NCBI GenBank assembly: GCA_964471915.1
Contig: CAYYID010000005.1
Coordinates: 62,001-126,000, forward strand
Direction of reading: 5' to 3'
Source: JAIEPW01 sp964471915
GTDB lineage: Bacteria > Acidobacteriota > Terriglobia > Bryobacterales > Bryobacteraceae
Length of the DNA stretch: 64,000 bases
Numbering within the stretch: position 1 is the stretch's first letter; every line of letters begins with the position of its first letter. The position numbers and the translations under genes are program-made. Under the pieces are notes generated by a model. It searched no databases and was not told where the DNA came from. It was given only the letters and a program-made list of their open reading frames with translations. This document shows, in pieces, positions 40,061 through 48,736 of the stretch.

Positions 40061-41350
40061 TCACACCGCCTGAAGGGCGCGCAGGAGATCGAGCAGCCCC
40101 GCGCCCTGGAAGTAACGCTCGCGCCCCAGGTCGGTGGCGCTGGCGAGAAACAGCCGTTTGATTTCGTCCGGGCGGCCGGCGTACTCGGGCCGCACCGACA
40201 GGAAGGCCGCGATCGCGCCCGAAACGTGCGGCGCGGCCATGCTGGTGCCGGAACGCTCGGCGTAGCCGCGCGTCCCGGCCTGGCAGGAGACGATGCGCTC
40301 GCCCGGCGCCACCAGGTCCGGCTTGCGCCGCCCGTCGCCGGTGGGTCCTTTGGACGAGAAGTACGAGACGCCGTAGACGTGCGGCATGTCGCGGTGCGTG
40401 GATCCCACGGTGATGGCGCGCTCCGCGTTGCCGGGATCGTTGATGCTCAGGGCCGCGCCATTACCCGTGTTGCCCGCCGCCACCACCACCACCACGCCGC
40501 TCGCCGCCAGCCGGTCTACCTCGATGCACAGAGGGCTTTGGCCGCAGGCGAACCACTCCGCGTCGAACTCGTATCCGACGCTCAGGTTCACGCCGTGGAT
40601 CACCAGGCGCCGGCCGTGGGCATTGCGCTGGTGGATGTGCTCCAGCGCCTGGATCAGCCGGCTCATCGGACCCCGGCCGCTTTCGTCCAGCACCCGGTAG
40701 CTCACCAGGCGGCACTGGGGCGCGACGCCGCGCGGGTGCTGGATCGGCGTTTCCGCGTGGCGCACCTCGCCGTGCTCGTCCCGTTCCTCGACGGTGGCCG
40801 CCGCCGCGCCGGGCAGTTCGCCCGCCAGGATGCCCGCCACATGCGTCCCGTGTCCGGCGGGGTCCTCCGGTTGCGTCACCGCGCGCAGCTCGCCGCCGGT
40901 CAGGTCGTAATGCTCGCCCGCGAGGTTGCCGTGCCGGGCGAAGTGCGGGTGCCGGCCGTCGATACCGCTGTCGACTACCGCCCAGGTGATCCCCGCGCCG
41001 GTGGCGGCGAACGCGCGCTGCGCGGCGTCCGCCTTCACCGCCGTCAGCGAGTCCCAGCCGGTGGCCTGGACCTCGAAATCGGGCCACACACGGTGAATGG
41101 CGCGCGCCGTGTCGCGCTGCAGGATCCCCCGGATCTCGGCGGCGGTCAGCGCCGCAAAGGCGTAGTGGCCGCCCGCGGAGAAGCGCGCGCGGCCGCCGGT
41201 GAGTTTAGCGATCAAACGCGCGGCTTCCGGATGCGCGACGTTGCGCTCGAATACCACCGCGTGGCGGGTGTCCGGGGATTTGCGCAGCAGGTCCTCCAGG
41301 GGACCGGCGATGCGGGTGCGCGCGAGCTGTCCGGGATCGAAGAGCGGCAT
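40061..41350 (-). CDS. S8-family serine peptidase without signal peptide
   Basis: The 429-residue protein has the subtilisin triad D127 (WAVVDSGIDG), H167 (PAGHGTHVAG) and S370 (SGTSMAAPHVSGA), with the oxyanion Asn in VVVAAGNTGNG. Residues 1-110 form a prodomain-like region (HAVVFERN, LTAAEIRGILQRD), not preceded by any leader, so export is not obvious. The prodomain-catalytic layout is normal for secreted subtilases, but without leader the protein may stay in the cytosol and act in regulated proteolysis. The adjacent alpha/beta hydrolase lies six bases downstream. Confidence 0.87.
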   Translation of the reverse strand: MPLFDPGQLARTRIAGPLEDLLRKSPDTRHAVVFERNVAHPEAARLIAKLTGGRARFSAGGHYAFAALTAAEIRGILQRDTARAIHRVWPDFEVQATGWDSLTAVKADAAQRAFAATGAGITWAVVDSGIDGRHPHFARHGNLAGEHYDLTGGELRAVTQPEDPAGHGTHVAGILAGELPGAAAATVEERDEHGEVRHAETPIQHPRGVAPQCRLVSYRVLDESGRGPMSRLIQALEHIHQRNAHGRRLVIHGVNLSVGYEFDAEWFACGQSPLCIEVDRLAASGVVVVVAAGNTGNGAALSINDPGNAERAITVGSTHRDMPHVYGVSYFSSKGPTGDGRRKPDLVAPGERIVSCQAGTRGYAERSGTSMAAPHVSGAIAAFLSVRPEYAGRPDEIKRLFLASATDLGRERYFQGAGLLDLLRALQAV

Positions 41351-41416
41351 GGCTAAGAGCGATTCGAAGTTAGCCCTGCGTCAACCCGTATCCGCCGCGG
41401 ACAACTCGCCGCTAAG

Positions 41417-41920
41417 ATGAAGGAAGTGCCCGGAACTGTCTTGCAAATCAACGTTTCCCGCGGGGGAATCCCCAAAAAAGAAATTTCCGCGGCGCTTGTG
41501 ACCGGCCGCGGAATCACCGGCGACGACTGGCGCAACAAGCGATACCACGGCGGCCCGCGGCAGGCGCTGCTGCTGCTTGCCACCGAAGTGCTGGAGCAGC
41601 TCCAGGCCGCGGGATTCCCGGTGTTCCCGGGCGCGCTGGGCGAGAACCTCACGACGCGCGGGCTCGATTGCCGCGCCTTCCGCGCCGGGCAGCGCTACCG
41701 CGCGGGGGAGGTGCTGCTGGAGCTCACCAAGCCGCGGGTGCCGTGCCGGACGCTGGATCCTTATGGACCCGGCATCCAGCAGGCGCTGTACGACGCGCGG
41801 GTAAAGGCCGGCGACCCCGAGTCTCCCGTGTGGGGCTTCGGCGGGTTCTATGCCGCAGTGCTCGAACCGGGCCGCATCGTTGCGGGTGACCGGATCGACT
41901 TGGATGGAGCGGCAGCTTGA
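41417..41920 (+). CDS. MOSC-domain protein
   Basis: The 167-residue protein is a single MOSC domain: LQINVSRGGIPKKEI, GRGITGDDWRNKRYHGGPRQALLLL, FPVFPGALGENLTTRGLDC and LTKPRVPCRTLD with the conserved Cys that contacts molybdenum cofactor sulfur. Such standalone proteins are thought to carry sulfur or molybdenum-cofactor-bound species and include YiiM-like enzymes. The stop overlaps the glnE start (TTGA). The upstream gap of 66 bases has no clear promoter. Confidence 0.87.
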   Translation: MKEVPGTVLQINVSRGGIPKKEISAALVTGRGITGDDWRNKRYHGGPRQALLLLATEVLEQLQAAGFPVFPGALGENLTTRGLDCRAFRAGQRYRAGEVLLELTKPRVPCRTLDPYGPGIQQALYDARVKAGDPESPVWGFGGFYAAVLEPGRIVAGDRIDLDGAAA

Positions 41921-44748
41921 GCGCGCTGGCGAAACTCGTCTTCCGGGATCCCGCGCGCGCGCGGCGCGAACTGGCGGAACTGGGGCAGGGCATTCCGCCG
42001 CAGTTCCTGGCGATCCTGGAGGCGCGGCTAGGCGCGAGCCCGGATCCTTCCGCGGCACTCGCCGGACTGGCCGCGCTGCATGCCGCGCACCCGCGCGCGT
42101 TCGAATCCCTCCTGGTTTCGCCGCTGGCGCTGTCGGGCCTCTTCGCGGTGGTGTCCTACAGCCGGTTTCTGACCGAAGAGATCGTGCAGCATCCGGCTTG
42201 GCTGACGGAACTGGTGACCGCGGAATATCTGCACCGCGCTCTGTCTCCCGAAGCCATGACCGAAGAACTGGCGAAGGCGGCCGGCTCCGGCCTGCCCAGC
42301 CCCCTGGTGCTGGCGCAGTTCCGGCGGCGGCAGTTGCTGCGGGTGCTGATTCGCGACGTCCTCGGCTACGCGACGCTGTCGGAGGTGACCGCGGAGCTGT
42401 CGCAGATTGCCGACGTCATCGTGGACTTCGCCTTCCGGCGCATCCGGGAGGCGCTGGTGGCGCAGTTCGGGGTCCCCCGGACCGAGGATGCGGAGTGCGG
42501 TTTCGCCGTGATCGCCCTCGGCAAGCACGGCGCCGCGGAGCTGAACTACAGCTCCGACATTGATCTGATGTTCCTCTACGGCGCCAACGGCGATACCTCC
42601 GGCGCGGCGCCCATCACGAACAAGGAGTTCTACAAGCGCGTTGCGAACCAGCTGACGGCGCTGCTCTCCACCTACACCGCTGAAGGGCTGTGTTATCGCG
42701 TGGATCTCCGGCTGCGTCCGGAAGGACGCCTCGGCGAGGTGTGCCTCTCGCTCGAGGGCATGAAGAAGTACTACGAATCGCGCGCCCGGGACTGGGAACT
42801 GCAGATGATGATCAAGGCTCGCGTGGCGGCGGGCGACGCGCAACTGGGCCGCGAACTGCTCGACTTCGTGGAGCCGCTCACCTACTCGACTTCGCTCGAC
42901 TTCAGCGCCATCGAGACGATGAGCGCGACACGCGAGCGCCTGAACGAGAAGCTGGCCGGCCGCAAGCTGAAGGGAAAAGCCTCGGCGATCGACGTGAAGC
43001 TGCACCGCGGCGGCATCCGCGACATCGAGTTTCTGGTCCAGTGCCTGCAGCGGCTGTACGGCGGCCGCGAAGCCTGGGTGCGGCACGGCGGCACCTTGCT
43101 CGCGCTGTCCCGCCTGCACGACAAGCAACTGCTCTCGGACGCCGAGTACGGACGCCTGGCGTCCGCGTACCAGTTTCTGCGTCATTTGGAGCACCGGCTG
43201 CAGTTCGACGAGGACCGGCAGACCCACACGCTGCCGGAGACCGCCGCGGATCTCGACCGGCTGGCGCGCCTGATGCCCGAGGATCGTTCGACACCGCAGC
43301 GCGATGGCGGCTGGCTGCTGGGCACGCTGACGCGGCATTTCCTGGAAGTGACGGAAGTGTACGACCGCGTGGTGCACGCCCAGCAGGGCGGGGAGAACGC
43401 TGCTCCGGCCGCGCCGGCGGACCCCGGCGCCGCCGCCGGCAACCTGCTCCGGAGCCTGGATCAGCGCTCCCCGCGCCTGGCCGCGGCCATCGCCGCCGCG
43501 AACCTGCGGCTGGGCCAGCGGCCCTTCGAGCATTTCCTCGACCGGATCGCCACGGCGTCCGAGTGGCTGGAGACGCTGGATCAGGACGAGGCGCTGGCCG
43601 CGGACGTCCTCAACATCTTCGACCACAGCGTTTATCTCGGCGAACAACTGATCCGCTTTCCGGACCTGCTTGCGGAGCTGCAGTCCTCCCGGACGGCAGA
43701 GCCGGCCGCCGATCCCACCGCGCTGCGCGTCGCGTTCCGGCGCCGGGTGTTCCGCATCCTCGCGGACAGCATCTGCCGGTCCCGCCCCGTTTTCGAAACG
43801 CTCGAGGAGACCTCGCAACTGGCCGACAGCGTCATCCAGGCCGCCTACCACGCGGCGCTCGAGCACACGCTGGCCGCGAAGTCGCCAAAGACGCCCGGAT
43901 ACGCGCCGGCGAACCAGCTGCTGGTGATCGCGCTAGGCCGGCTCGGCATGCGCGAGTTCGACCTCGGCTCCGACGCGGACCTGGTGTTCGTGCTGCCGGA
44001 CGAAGACTCGGCCGAGCACCTGTTCTGGACGCGCGTCGCGGGCCGGCTGATCGACATCCTCACGGCCTACACCGGGGAGGGAACGCTGTTCGCCGTCGAT
44101 ACGCGGCTGCGTCCGGCCGGGCGCGAAGGCGAACTGGTACAGACCGCGAGCGCGTACCTGGAGTACTTCGAGCGTTCGGCGGAGGCGTGGGAGGGCATCG
44201 CGTACATGAAGTCCCGCGCCGTGGCCGGCGACCTCGCCGCCGGCACCCGGTTCCTGCATCGCCTGCAGGAGGTCGACTGGCGGCGCTACGGGCAGGGCGG
44301 GCGCTCGCGGACGGACCTGCGGCAGATGCGGCTGCGGCTGGAAAAGGAACAGGGCGCGTCGCATCCGCTGAAGGCCGGCCCCGGGGGCTTCTACGACATC
44401 GACTTCCTGCTGATGTACCTGCGCCTGAAGTCCGCGGGGGTGTTCTACAAGGTGCTGAACACGCCGGACCGCATCGACGTGCTGGAGCAGGACGGAAGTC
44501 TCGACCGCGTGTCGGCGAACTTCCTGCGCGACGCCGCCACTTTCTACCGTGCGCTCGACCACGGGTTGCGGGTCTTGTCGGGCCAGGCCGAGGACGCACT
44601 GCCCGCTTCGGAAGTCCGGCTGGAGGCGCTGACGGAGCTGGTCACCCGGTGGACGCCGGCCCATTTGCACGGCCTGCCGGTGGCGGACCGGCTGGCGGAG
44701 ATCCGCGCGCAAACCCGGGTCCTGTTCGACCGCTTTTTCGTGCGGTAG
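41917..44748 (+). CDS. glnE: Bifunctional glutamine synthetase adenylyltransferase/adenylyl-removing enzyme
   Basis: TTG 41917 with GGAG upstream starts a 943-residue protein of the usual GlnE size (~950). Two nucleotidyltransferase domains are visible: the N-terminal adenylyl-removing domain with GKHGAAELNYSSDIDLMFLY (NYSSDID, ~residues 202-220) and the C-terminal adenylyl-transferase domain with GMREFDLGSDADLVFVL (~677-693), each followed by helical extensions. GlnE controls glutamine synthetase activity in response to nitrogen through PII. No glnB is in this window. The stop lies three bases before the convergent gene. Confidence 0.93.
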   Translation: MSALAKLVFRDPARARRELAELGQGIPPQFLAILEARLGASPDPSAALAGLAALHAAHPRAFESLLVSPLALSGLFAVVSYSRFLTEEIVQHPAWLTELVTAEYLHRALSPEAMTEELAKAAGSGLPSPLVLAQFRRRQLLRVLIRDVLGYATLSEVTAELSQIADVIVDFAFRRIREALVAQFGVPRTEDAECGFAVIALGKHGAAELNYSSDIDLMFLYGANGDTSGAAPITNKEFYKRVANQLTALLSTYTAEGLCYRVDLRLRPEGRLGEVCLSLEGMKKYYESRARDWELQMMIKARVAAGDAQLGRELLDFVEPLTYSTSLDFSAIETMSATRERLNEKLAGRKLKGKASAIDVKLHRGGIRDIEFLVQCLQRLYGGREAWVRHGGTLLALSRLHDKQLLSDAEYGRLASAYQFLRHLEHRLQFDEDRQTHTLPETAADLDRLARLMPEDRSTPQRDGGWLLGTLTRHFLEVTEVYDRVVHAQQGGENAAPAAPADPGAAAGNLLRSLDQRSPRLAAAIAAANLRLGQRPFEHFLDRIATASEWLETLDQDEALAADVLNIFDHSVYLGEQLIRFPDLLAELQSSRTAEPAADPTALRVAFRRRVFRILADSICRSRPVFETLEETSQLADSVIQAAYHAALEHTLAAKSPKTPGYAPANQLLVIALGRLGMREFDLGSDADLVFVLPDEDSAEHLFWTRVAGRLIDILTAYTGEGTLFAVDTRLRPAGREGELVQTASAYLEYFERSAEAWEGIAYMKSRAVAGDLAAGTRFLHRLQEVDWRRYGQGGRSRTDLRQMRLRLEKEQGASHPLKAGPGGFYDIDFLLMYLRLKSAGVFYKVLNTPDRIDVLEQDGSLDRVSANFLRDAATFYRALDHGLRVLSGQAEDALPASEVRLEALTELVTRWTPAHLHGLPVADRLAEIRAQTRVLFDRFFVR

Positions 44749-44751
44749 CGC

Positions 44752-45498
44752 TTAGCGGAAGTCCCAGACGAACAGCCGCGAGGGGCCGTCCTCCGGCAGC
44801 AGGTACAGCTTGCCGCTGCGAATCGTCATGCCTTCGTTCGTGAAGCGGACGCCGCGATCGGTCTTGCCGGCGGTGATGCGCCGCTCCAGGGCGAGGGTCA
44901 CGGGGTCCAGCCAGTCGATGGCGCCGGACTCGCGGTCGCGGTTGCCGGAAGCGACGAGCTTGCCGCGCAGGAACTTCAGGTCCTGGTAGGCGGTGCCGGT
45001 GGGACTGTCCTTCCGGGCCAGCTCCCGCCCCGACCGATCCCAGGTATAGATCCGGAGGCTGTCCCAGTTGCCGCCATAGAGCGCATCCCGCGAAGCAGCC
45101 ACACACCCGATGTGGTCCGCTACCTCGAACCGCGACAGCAGCGCCAGCGTACGGCGGTCCCGCTGCTGCACCGTGGTCTTGCCGGCGCGGTGGTACTCCG
45201 CCACCGGGATCCACACCGAATCGGTATCCACGGAGATGCCGCCCGGATGGAACCGCTCGCCCTCCTGGATTTCCGCTTCGCGCACCAGGTCGCCCGTGCG
45301 CAGGTCCACCAGATGGATCCAGCCCTTGCGCGCCGCGCGATCCACGCTGGTGATCCACAGCGACGTGCCGTCCACATCGATGCCTTGCACGTGATGCAGC
45401 GTCGCGGCGACGGGCAGAATCCGTGGCGTTCCCCAGGAGGCAAGGTCCTCGGCGGACGCCGCCAGGGTGACGGGCAAAAGCCACAGAGCGCGGAGCAT
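44752..45498 (-). CDS. Secreted beta-propeller-like protein, unknown function
   Basis: The 248-residue product has a signal peptide (LRALWLLPVTLAASA) and about six repeats of strand-turn pattern such as GIDVDGTSLWITSVD, GISVDTDSVWIPVAEYH and GCVAASRDALYGGNWDSLRI, as in beta-propeller or 'DUF6454'-type proteins. I cannot assign a family with confidence. No catalytic motif is clear. It is convergent with glnE and co-directional with the ankyrin gene 28 bases upstream. Confidence 0.6.
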   Translation of the reverse strand: MLRALWLLPVTLAASAEDLASWGTPRILPVAATLHHVQGIDVDGTSLWITSVDRAARKGWIHLVDLRTGDLVREAEIQEGERFHPGGISVDTDSVWIPVAEYHRAGKTTVQQRDRRTLALLSRFEVADHIGCVAASRDALYGGNWDSLRIYTWDRSGRELARKDSPTGTAYQDLKFLRGKLVASGNRDRESGAIDWLDPVTLALERRITAGKTDRGVRFTNEGMTIRSGKLYLLPEDGPSRLFVWDFR

Positions 45499-45526
45499 CG
45501 CCGCTATTGTCGCGAAAAACCGGGGG

Positions 45527-46300
45527 TCAGAGGCGCACCGCGCGGACCACCAGGTCCGGGTCGAGGACGGAAAGCGCCTTCGCCTTGCCGTTGTCGACCT
45601 CGAAGCGGATCCGCACGCTTGCGGCGCCGGCGGGCGAGAAAGCCAGTTCCCCGCGGTGACTCAGCCCCCGGCCGACGCCCCCGGCGCGCTTGATCATGAG
45701 TCCGTTCCGGGTGATCTCCACCTCGAAGCGATCCGCGGGCGCGTCTCCGAATGAATAGGTGCCGAGAATCGACTGGCGTTCGGCATCGCTCAGCGGCGCG
45801 GTGGGCACCGGCTGGTCGGCGTCGCCGAGGGTTTGAAGGTACTCGACGACCGGCTTCGCAGCCGCGCCTCCCGCCCGGGCGTGCGCGAGGAGGGTGATCC
45901 CGTGCGGCCCGTGCTGCCGCTGAATGCCCGGCGACGCCGCGACCAGCGCCTTGACGGTGTCGAGCTGGCCGAGCATCGTTGCCGAGAAAAGTGTCGGCGG
46001 CGCGCCGGCGGCGATCAGCAGTTCGGCGATCTGCCGGTTGCCCACGTGGGAAGCCGCGCCGAGAGCGGTTTCCCAATCCCCGAACCCCCAATCGTAGGAC
46101 GCCTTGGCGAGCGCCGGGCGCTTCTCCACCAGCTCCTTCACCTTGGGAAAGTTGGTGTGCGAAAGGCCGACAATCTCCCGGGCGTGCTCAGTATCCTGGG
46201 AAGGGAACGCGGCGCTCACGGGCTTGCGGTTTTCATCTGCGGCGAAGGCCAGCGGCGTGGCGCAGAGAAGCGGTGCTGAGAAGAGGGTTCGGCGGGTCAT
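45527..46300 (-). CDS. Secreted ankyrin-repeat protein
   Basis: ATG 46300 is chosen because AGGAG lies just upstream and a signal peptide follows (RRTLFSAPLLCATPLAFAA). The 257-residue protein has two to three ankyrin repeats (FGDWETALGAASHVGNRQIAELLIAAGA and AVALKALVAA-type units, residues ~65-150) and a C-terminal beta-rich domain (~160-257; ERQSILGTYSFGDAPADRFEVEITRNG). The Tat-like RR is weak. Ankyrin proteins bind other proteins; the partner is unknown. Confidence 0.65.
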   Translation of the reverse strand: MTRRTLFSAPLLCATPLAFAADENRKPVSAAFPSQDTEHAREIVGLSHTNFPKVKELVEKRPALAKASYDWGFGDWETALGAASHVGNRQIAELLIAAGAPPTLFSATMLGQLDTVKALVAASPGIQRQHGPHGITLLAHARAGGAAAKPVVEYLQTLGDADQPVPTAPLSDAERQSILGTYSFGDAPADRFEVEITRNGLMIKRAGGVGRGLSHRGELAFSPAGAASVRIRFEVDNGKAKALSVLDPDLVVRAVRL

Positions 46301-46342
46301 GGTTGCTCCTGTAGGGGGTAGACGGCGCACGGGACCGGTCTG

Positions 46343-47152
46343 TCACCCCTGCAGGTCGCGAAATGTGACCAGCCGCACCCCGTTGGGGAGCAGCGACTCC
46401 CGGACCAAGGGGTCCGTCAGGGCGCGCAGCTCCTGCTCGCGGGACTCCTTGAGGCGCGTGCGGGCGGCTCGCAACTCCTCGCCCAGCCGGCCCGGATGGC
46501 ACATGAACTCGGTGGTCCCGGCGGGAAGCGCGCCGATCAACGCAATCAGGTCCCCGGCCGTAAACGCGCCGGTGATCGCGAAGCCCGCGAAGTGGTCGGT
46601 GAACCGGCAGCCCCTGGCGGTGAGCACGCGGTAGAAACGGCTCCGCAGCGCGCCCAGTGAGAAAGTCACGGCGCGGCGGACCAACGGCACGCCGCCGGCG
46701 GCCAGCGGAAAGTCGAACGGACGCCGCACCCACGGGATCCCGAACTCGTTCGCCAACCGCGCCACGGCGTCCAGCACCGGCGGAAACAGGTGCGTGTGCT
46801 TGTGTGTGTCGAGGTGGGTCGCCCGGACGCCGGCGGCGGCGATCTTTTCGATCTGGGCTTTGAACTCGCGGTAGGGGTCCAGGCGCTTGCGCAGCACCGC
46901 GGGGATCATCTTTGCCGCGGTGGCCGGCAGCGCTTCTCCGGTCACCAGCGAGTCGCCGCCCACCAGCACGAGATGACAGCCGATGTCCAGCCCCGGATGC
47001 GCGCGCGACAGTTCCACGGCGTGCGCGAACGCCTGGCCGTTGGCCATCAGCGTGGTGGCCGTGAGGATGCCGCGGGTATGCGCCTCGACGATGCCTTCGT
47101 TCACGTCGCGGGTGAATCCGAAGTCGTCGGCGTTGACGATCAGGGACTTCAT
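46343..47152 (-). CDS. YdjC/ChbG-HpnK family carbohydrate deacetylase
   Basis: The 269-residue protein has the family metal site SLIVNADDFGFTRDVN at the start (Asp pair) and ATHLDTHKHTHLFPPVL (His ligands), with GLDIGCHLVLVGG. Known members deacetylate chitobiose or N-acetylglucosaminyl-hopanoid intermediates (HpnK), or act on phospho-sugars. Length is as expected. It lies 45 bases downstream of the HMG-CoA-synthase-like gene on the same strand; a role in cell-wall or hopanoid metabolism is possible but not shown. Confidence 0.87.
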   Translation of the reverse strand: MKSLIVNADDFGFTRDVNEGIVEAHTRGILTATTLMANGQAFAHAVELSRAHPGLDIGCHLVLVGGDSLVTGEALPATAAKMIPAVLRKRLDPYREFKAQIEKIAAAGVRATHLDTHKHTHLFPPVLDAVARLANEFGIPWVRRPFDFPLAAGGVPLVRRAVTFSLGALRSRFYRVLTARGCRFTDHFAGFAITGAFTAGDLIALIGALPAGTTEFMCHPGRLGEELRAARTRLKESREQELRALTDPLVRESLLPNGVRLVTFRDLQG

Positions 47153-47197
47153 CGAGGGCCTAGGCCGGCCGGACCTTCCACTTGAGAAACGTGCCGC

Positions 47198-48547
47198 CTA
47201 AGCCGGGCGGCACTTCCAATAGTAATGGTGCTGGCGGGCGCTGGAGCGCATGCGGCGCAACACGATCTCAAGCGGCATGCCGATTTCCACCTTGCCGTCG
47301 TAGTCGGTCATCTGGCAGAGCACGCGCCCGCCGCCGTCGAGATCCACGACGCACAGCACGTTCGGGTGCACCGGCGAGTCGTACAGGTGGTCCTGGTTGA
47401 AGGTGAAGAGCCGCCCCGTGTGGGCCAGCGGCCGCTCCTCCAACCCCTCTGCGTTGCGGCACCGCTCGCACACGGGCGCCATCGGGAACTGCAGCAGGCC
47501 GCAGGCGGGACAGAAAGTCCCGTGGAAACGGACGTTCATGCCGGCTTCGCGCTTGGAGAAGACGTTCGAAACCTCGGGTCCGGCGGCGTTGGTACGCAGG
47601 TACTCGCGCAGTTTGCGCCAGGCGGGGTAGCTGCGGTACGGGATGGTGCGCGGATCGGGCCGGAGGTGCGTGTGGGCGGCGATCGCGTCCGTGACGCGGA
47701 ACAGGAAAGCATCGGCGCCGTCGCCGGTGCCGGCAAGCAGAATCAGGTCGCCGGGCGCGGACCGGTCCAGCGCGTGGGCGAGCAGCAGCAGCGGCTGGGC
47801 CGCGCCGGTGATCCCGATGTCCGCGAGCCGGGGATCCTCGAGCTGCTCCGGTTTCAGGCCGAGCGCTTTGGCGGCGCCGAGGTGCGCCTTGCCGTCGGGC
47901 GAGGCGAGCACGGCGCGCGTGACGGTATGCGATCCGAGGGCGGCGCGGGCGGCCGCGATCAGAACGTCCTCGTAGCCGTGCTTGGTGGAGAAGCGGGATG
48001 GGAAACTGCTGACGGTGGTGTCGGCGTCGCGGCGCCATTCGTCGAGGAAATCGGAAGTGCGGGAGGCGCGGGCGATCAGTTCGGCGAGGACGTTCTCGCT
48101 GCCCGCGGTGACGCCCGCGGCCGCGTCGCCGAAAAGGACCTCTTCCGGCGACTCGGGATCCGCGTCGCGCTGCTCGGCGGCTACCACGGCGACCCGCCGG
48201 GCCGAACCGGCCGCGACGGCGTCGAGCGCTGCGTGGAGCGCGGAGGTCCCGGCGCGCAGGGATCCCCCGAAATCGGCGGCGCCGACGGCGGCGTCACAAT
48301 CGCATGCGGCGGCAATCTGGGCGGCGCTGGAGCGTTGCCAGAACGGCGCGCTGGTGGACGCGAACAGCAAACGATCGAACGAGCCCAGTTGGCGGGCGGC
48401 GAGGTAGCCCATGGTGACGGGGTCCTCGTCGTAGCCGGTGACGGCTTTGACGCCGGCGGCAGGGCGTCCGCCCCAGGCCTGGGCGAGGAGTTCGCGCGGG
48501 AGGCGGTGGCGTGGAATGTAGGTGGAGTAAGCGGTGAGTCCCGTCAC
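47198..48547 (-). CDS. HMG-CoA synthase-like/thiolase-fold protein fused to zinc-ribbon OB-fold domain
   Basis: The 449-residue protein (GTG start) has a thiolase-fold HMG-CoA synthase-like part (~1-310; AYSTYIPRHRLPRELL, TMGYLAARQL, VAAEQRDADPESPEEVLFGDAAAG) and a C-terminal DUF35 module (~345-449) with a zinc ribbon FCPACGLLQFPMAPVCERC followed by an OB fold. Where HMG-CoA and FabH-like enzymes have a catalytic Cys (E-x-x-CxAGTxA), this protein reads FGGSLRAGTSAL, so the Cys is absent. Archaeal homologues pair the two parts as separate subunits that feed acetoacetyl-CoA thiolase; here they are fused. Activity is uncertain. Confidence 0.75.
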   Translation of the reverse strand: MTGLTAYSTYIPRHRLPRELLAQAWGGRPAAGVKAVTGYDEDPVTMGYLAARQLGSFDRLLFASTSAPFWQRSSAAQIAAACDCDAAVGAADFGGSLRAGTSALHAALDAVAAGSARRVAVVAAEQRDADPESPEEVLFGDAAAGVTAGSENVLAELIARASRTSDFLDEWRRDADTTVSSFPSRFSTKHGYEDVLIAAARAALGSHTVTRAVLASPDGKAHLGAAKALGLKPEQLEDPRLADIGITGAAQPLLLLAHALDRSAPGDLILLAGTGDGADAFLFRVTDAIAAHTHLRPDPRTIPYRSYPAWRKLREYLRTNAAGPEVSNVFSKREAGMNVRFHGTFCPACGLLQFPMAPVCERCRNAEGLEERPLAHTGRLFTFNQDHLYDSPVHPNVLCVVDLDGGGRVLCQMTDYDGKVEIGMPLEIVLRRMRSSARQHHYYWKCRPA

Positions 48548-48688
48548 GGCGAGGCCATTCTAACAGGTTGCGGAAGGTCCGCCGCGGGATTGCCGATCGC
48601 CGTCCGCCCGGTTCCCGGGCGTGACAGCTAAGTTCCGTAAGAACAGTTTCTTAGGAGCGTCTGCGCGCGCCGGACGGGGGCGGCGGGG

Positions 48689-48717
48689 TTGACGGAGCGG
48701 CAATAGTTAGCTATAGT
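48689..48717 (+). promoter_or_regulatory. Strong sigma70-type promoter for the Oar-like receptor gene
   Basis: TTGACG (48689-48694), a 17-base spacer, then TATAGT (48712-48717), one mismatch from each consensus box. The predicted start site is near 48724, only about 13 bases before the ATG at 48737, and no Shine-Dalgarno is visible. The remaining gap (48548-48688) has no gene. Confidence 0.7.
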
Positions 48718-48722
48718 TAACT
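48705..48722. promoter_or_regulatory. Candidate operator palindrome over the -10 box
   Basis: AGTTAGCTATAGTTAACT is a nearly perfect palindrome (16 of 18 positions symmetric) that covers the -10 element, the position for a repressor operator. No regulator gene lies beside it, so the binder is unknown. Confidence 0.45.
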
Positions 48723-48736
48723 GTCGCCGTCAAAGC

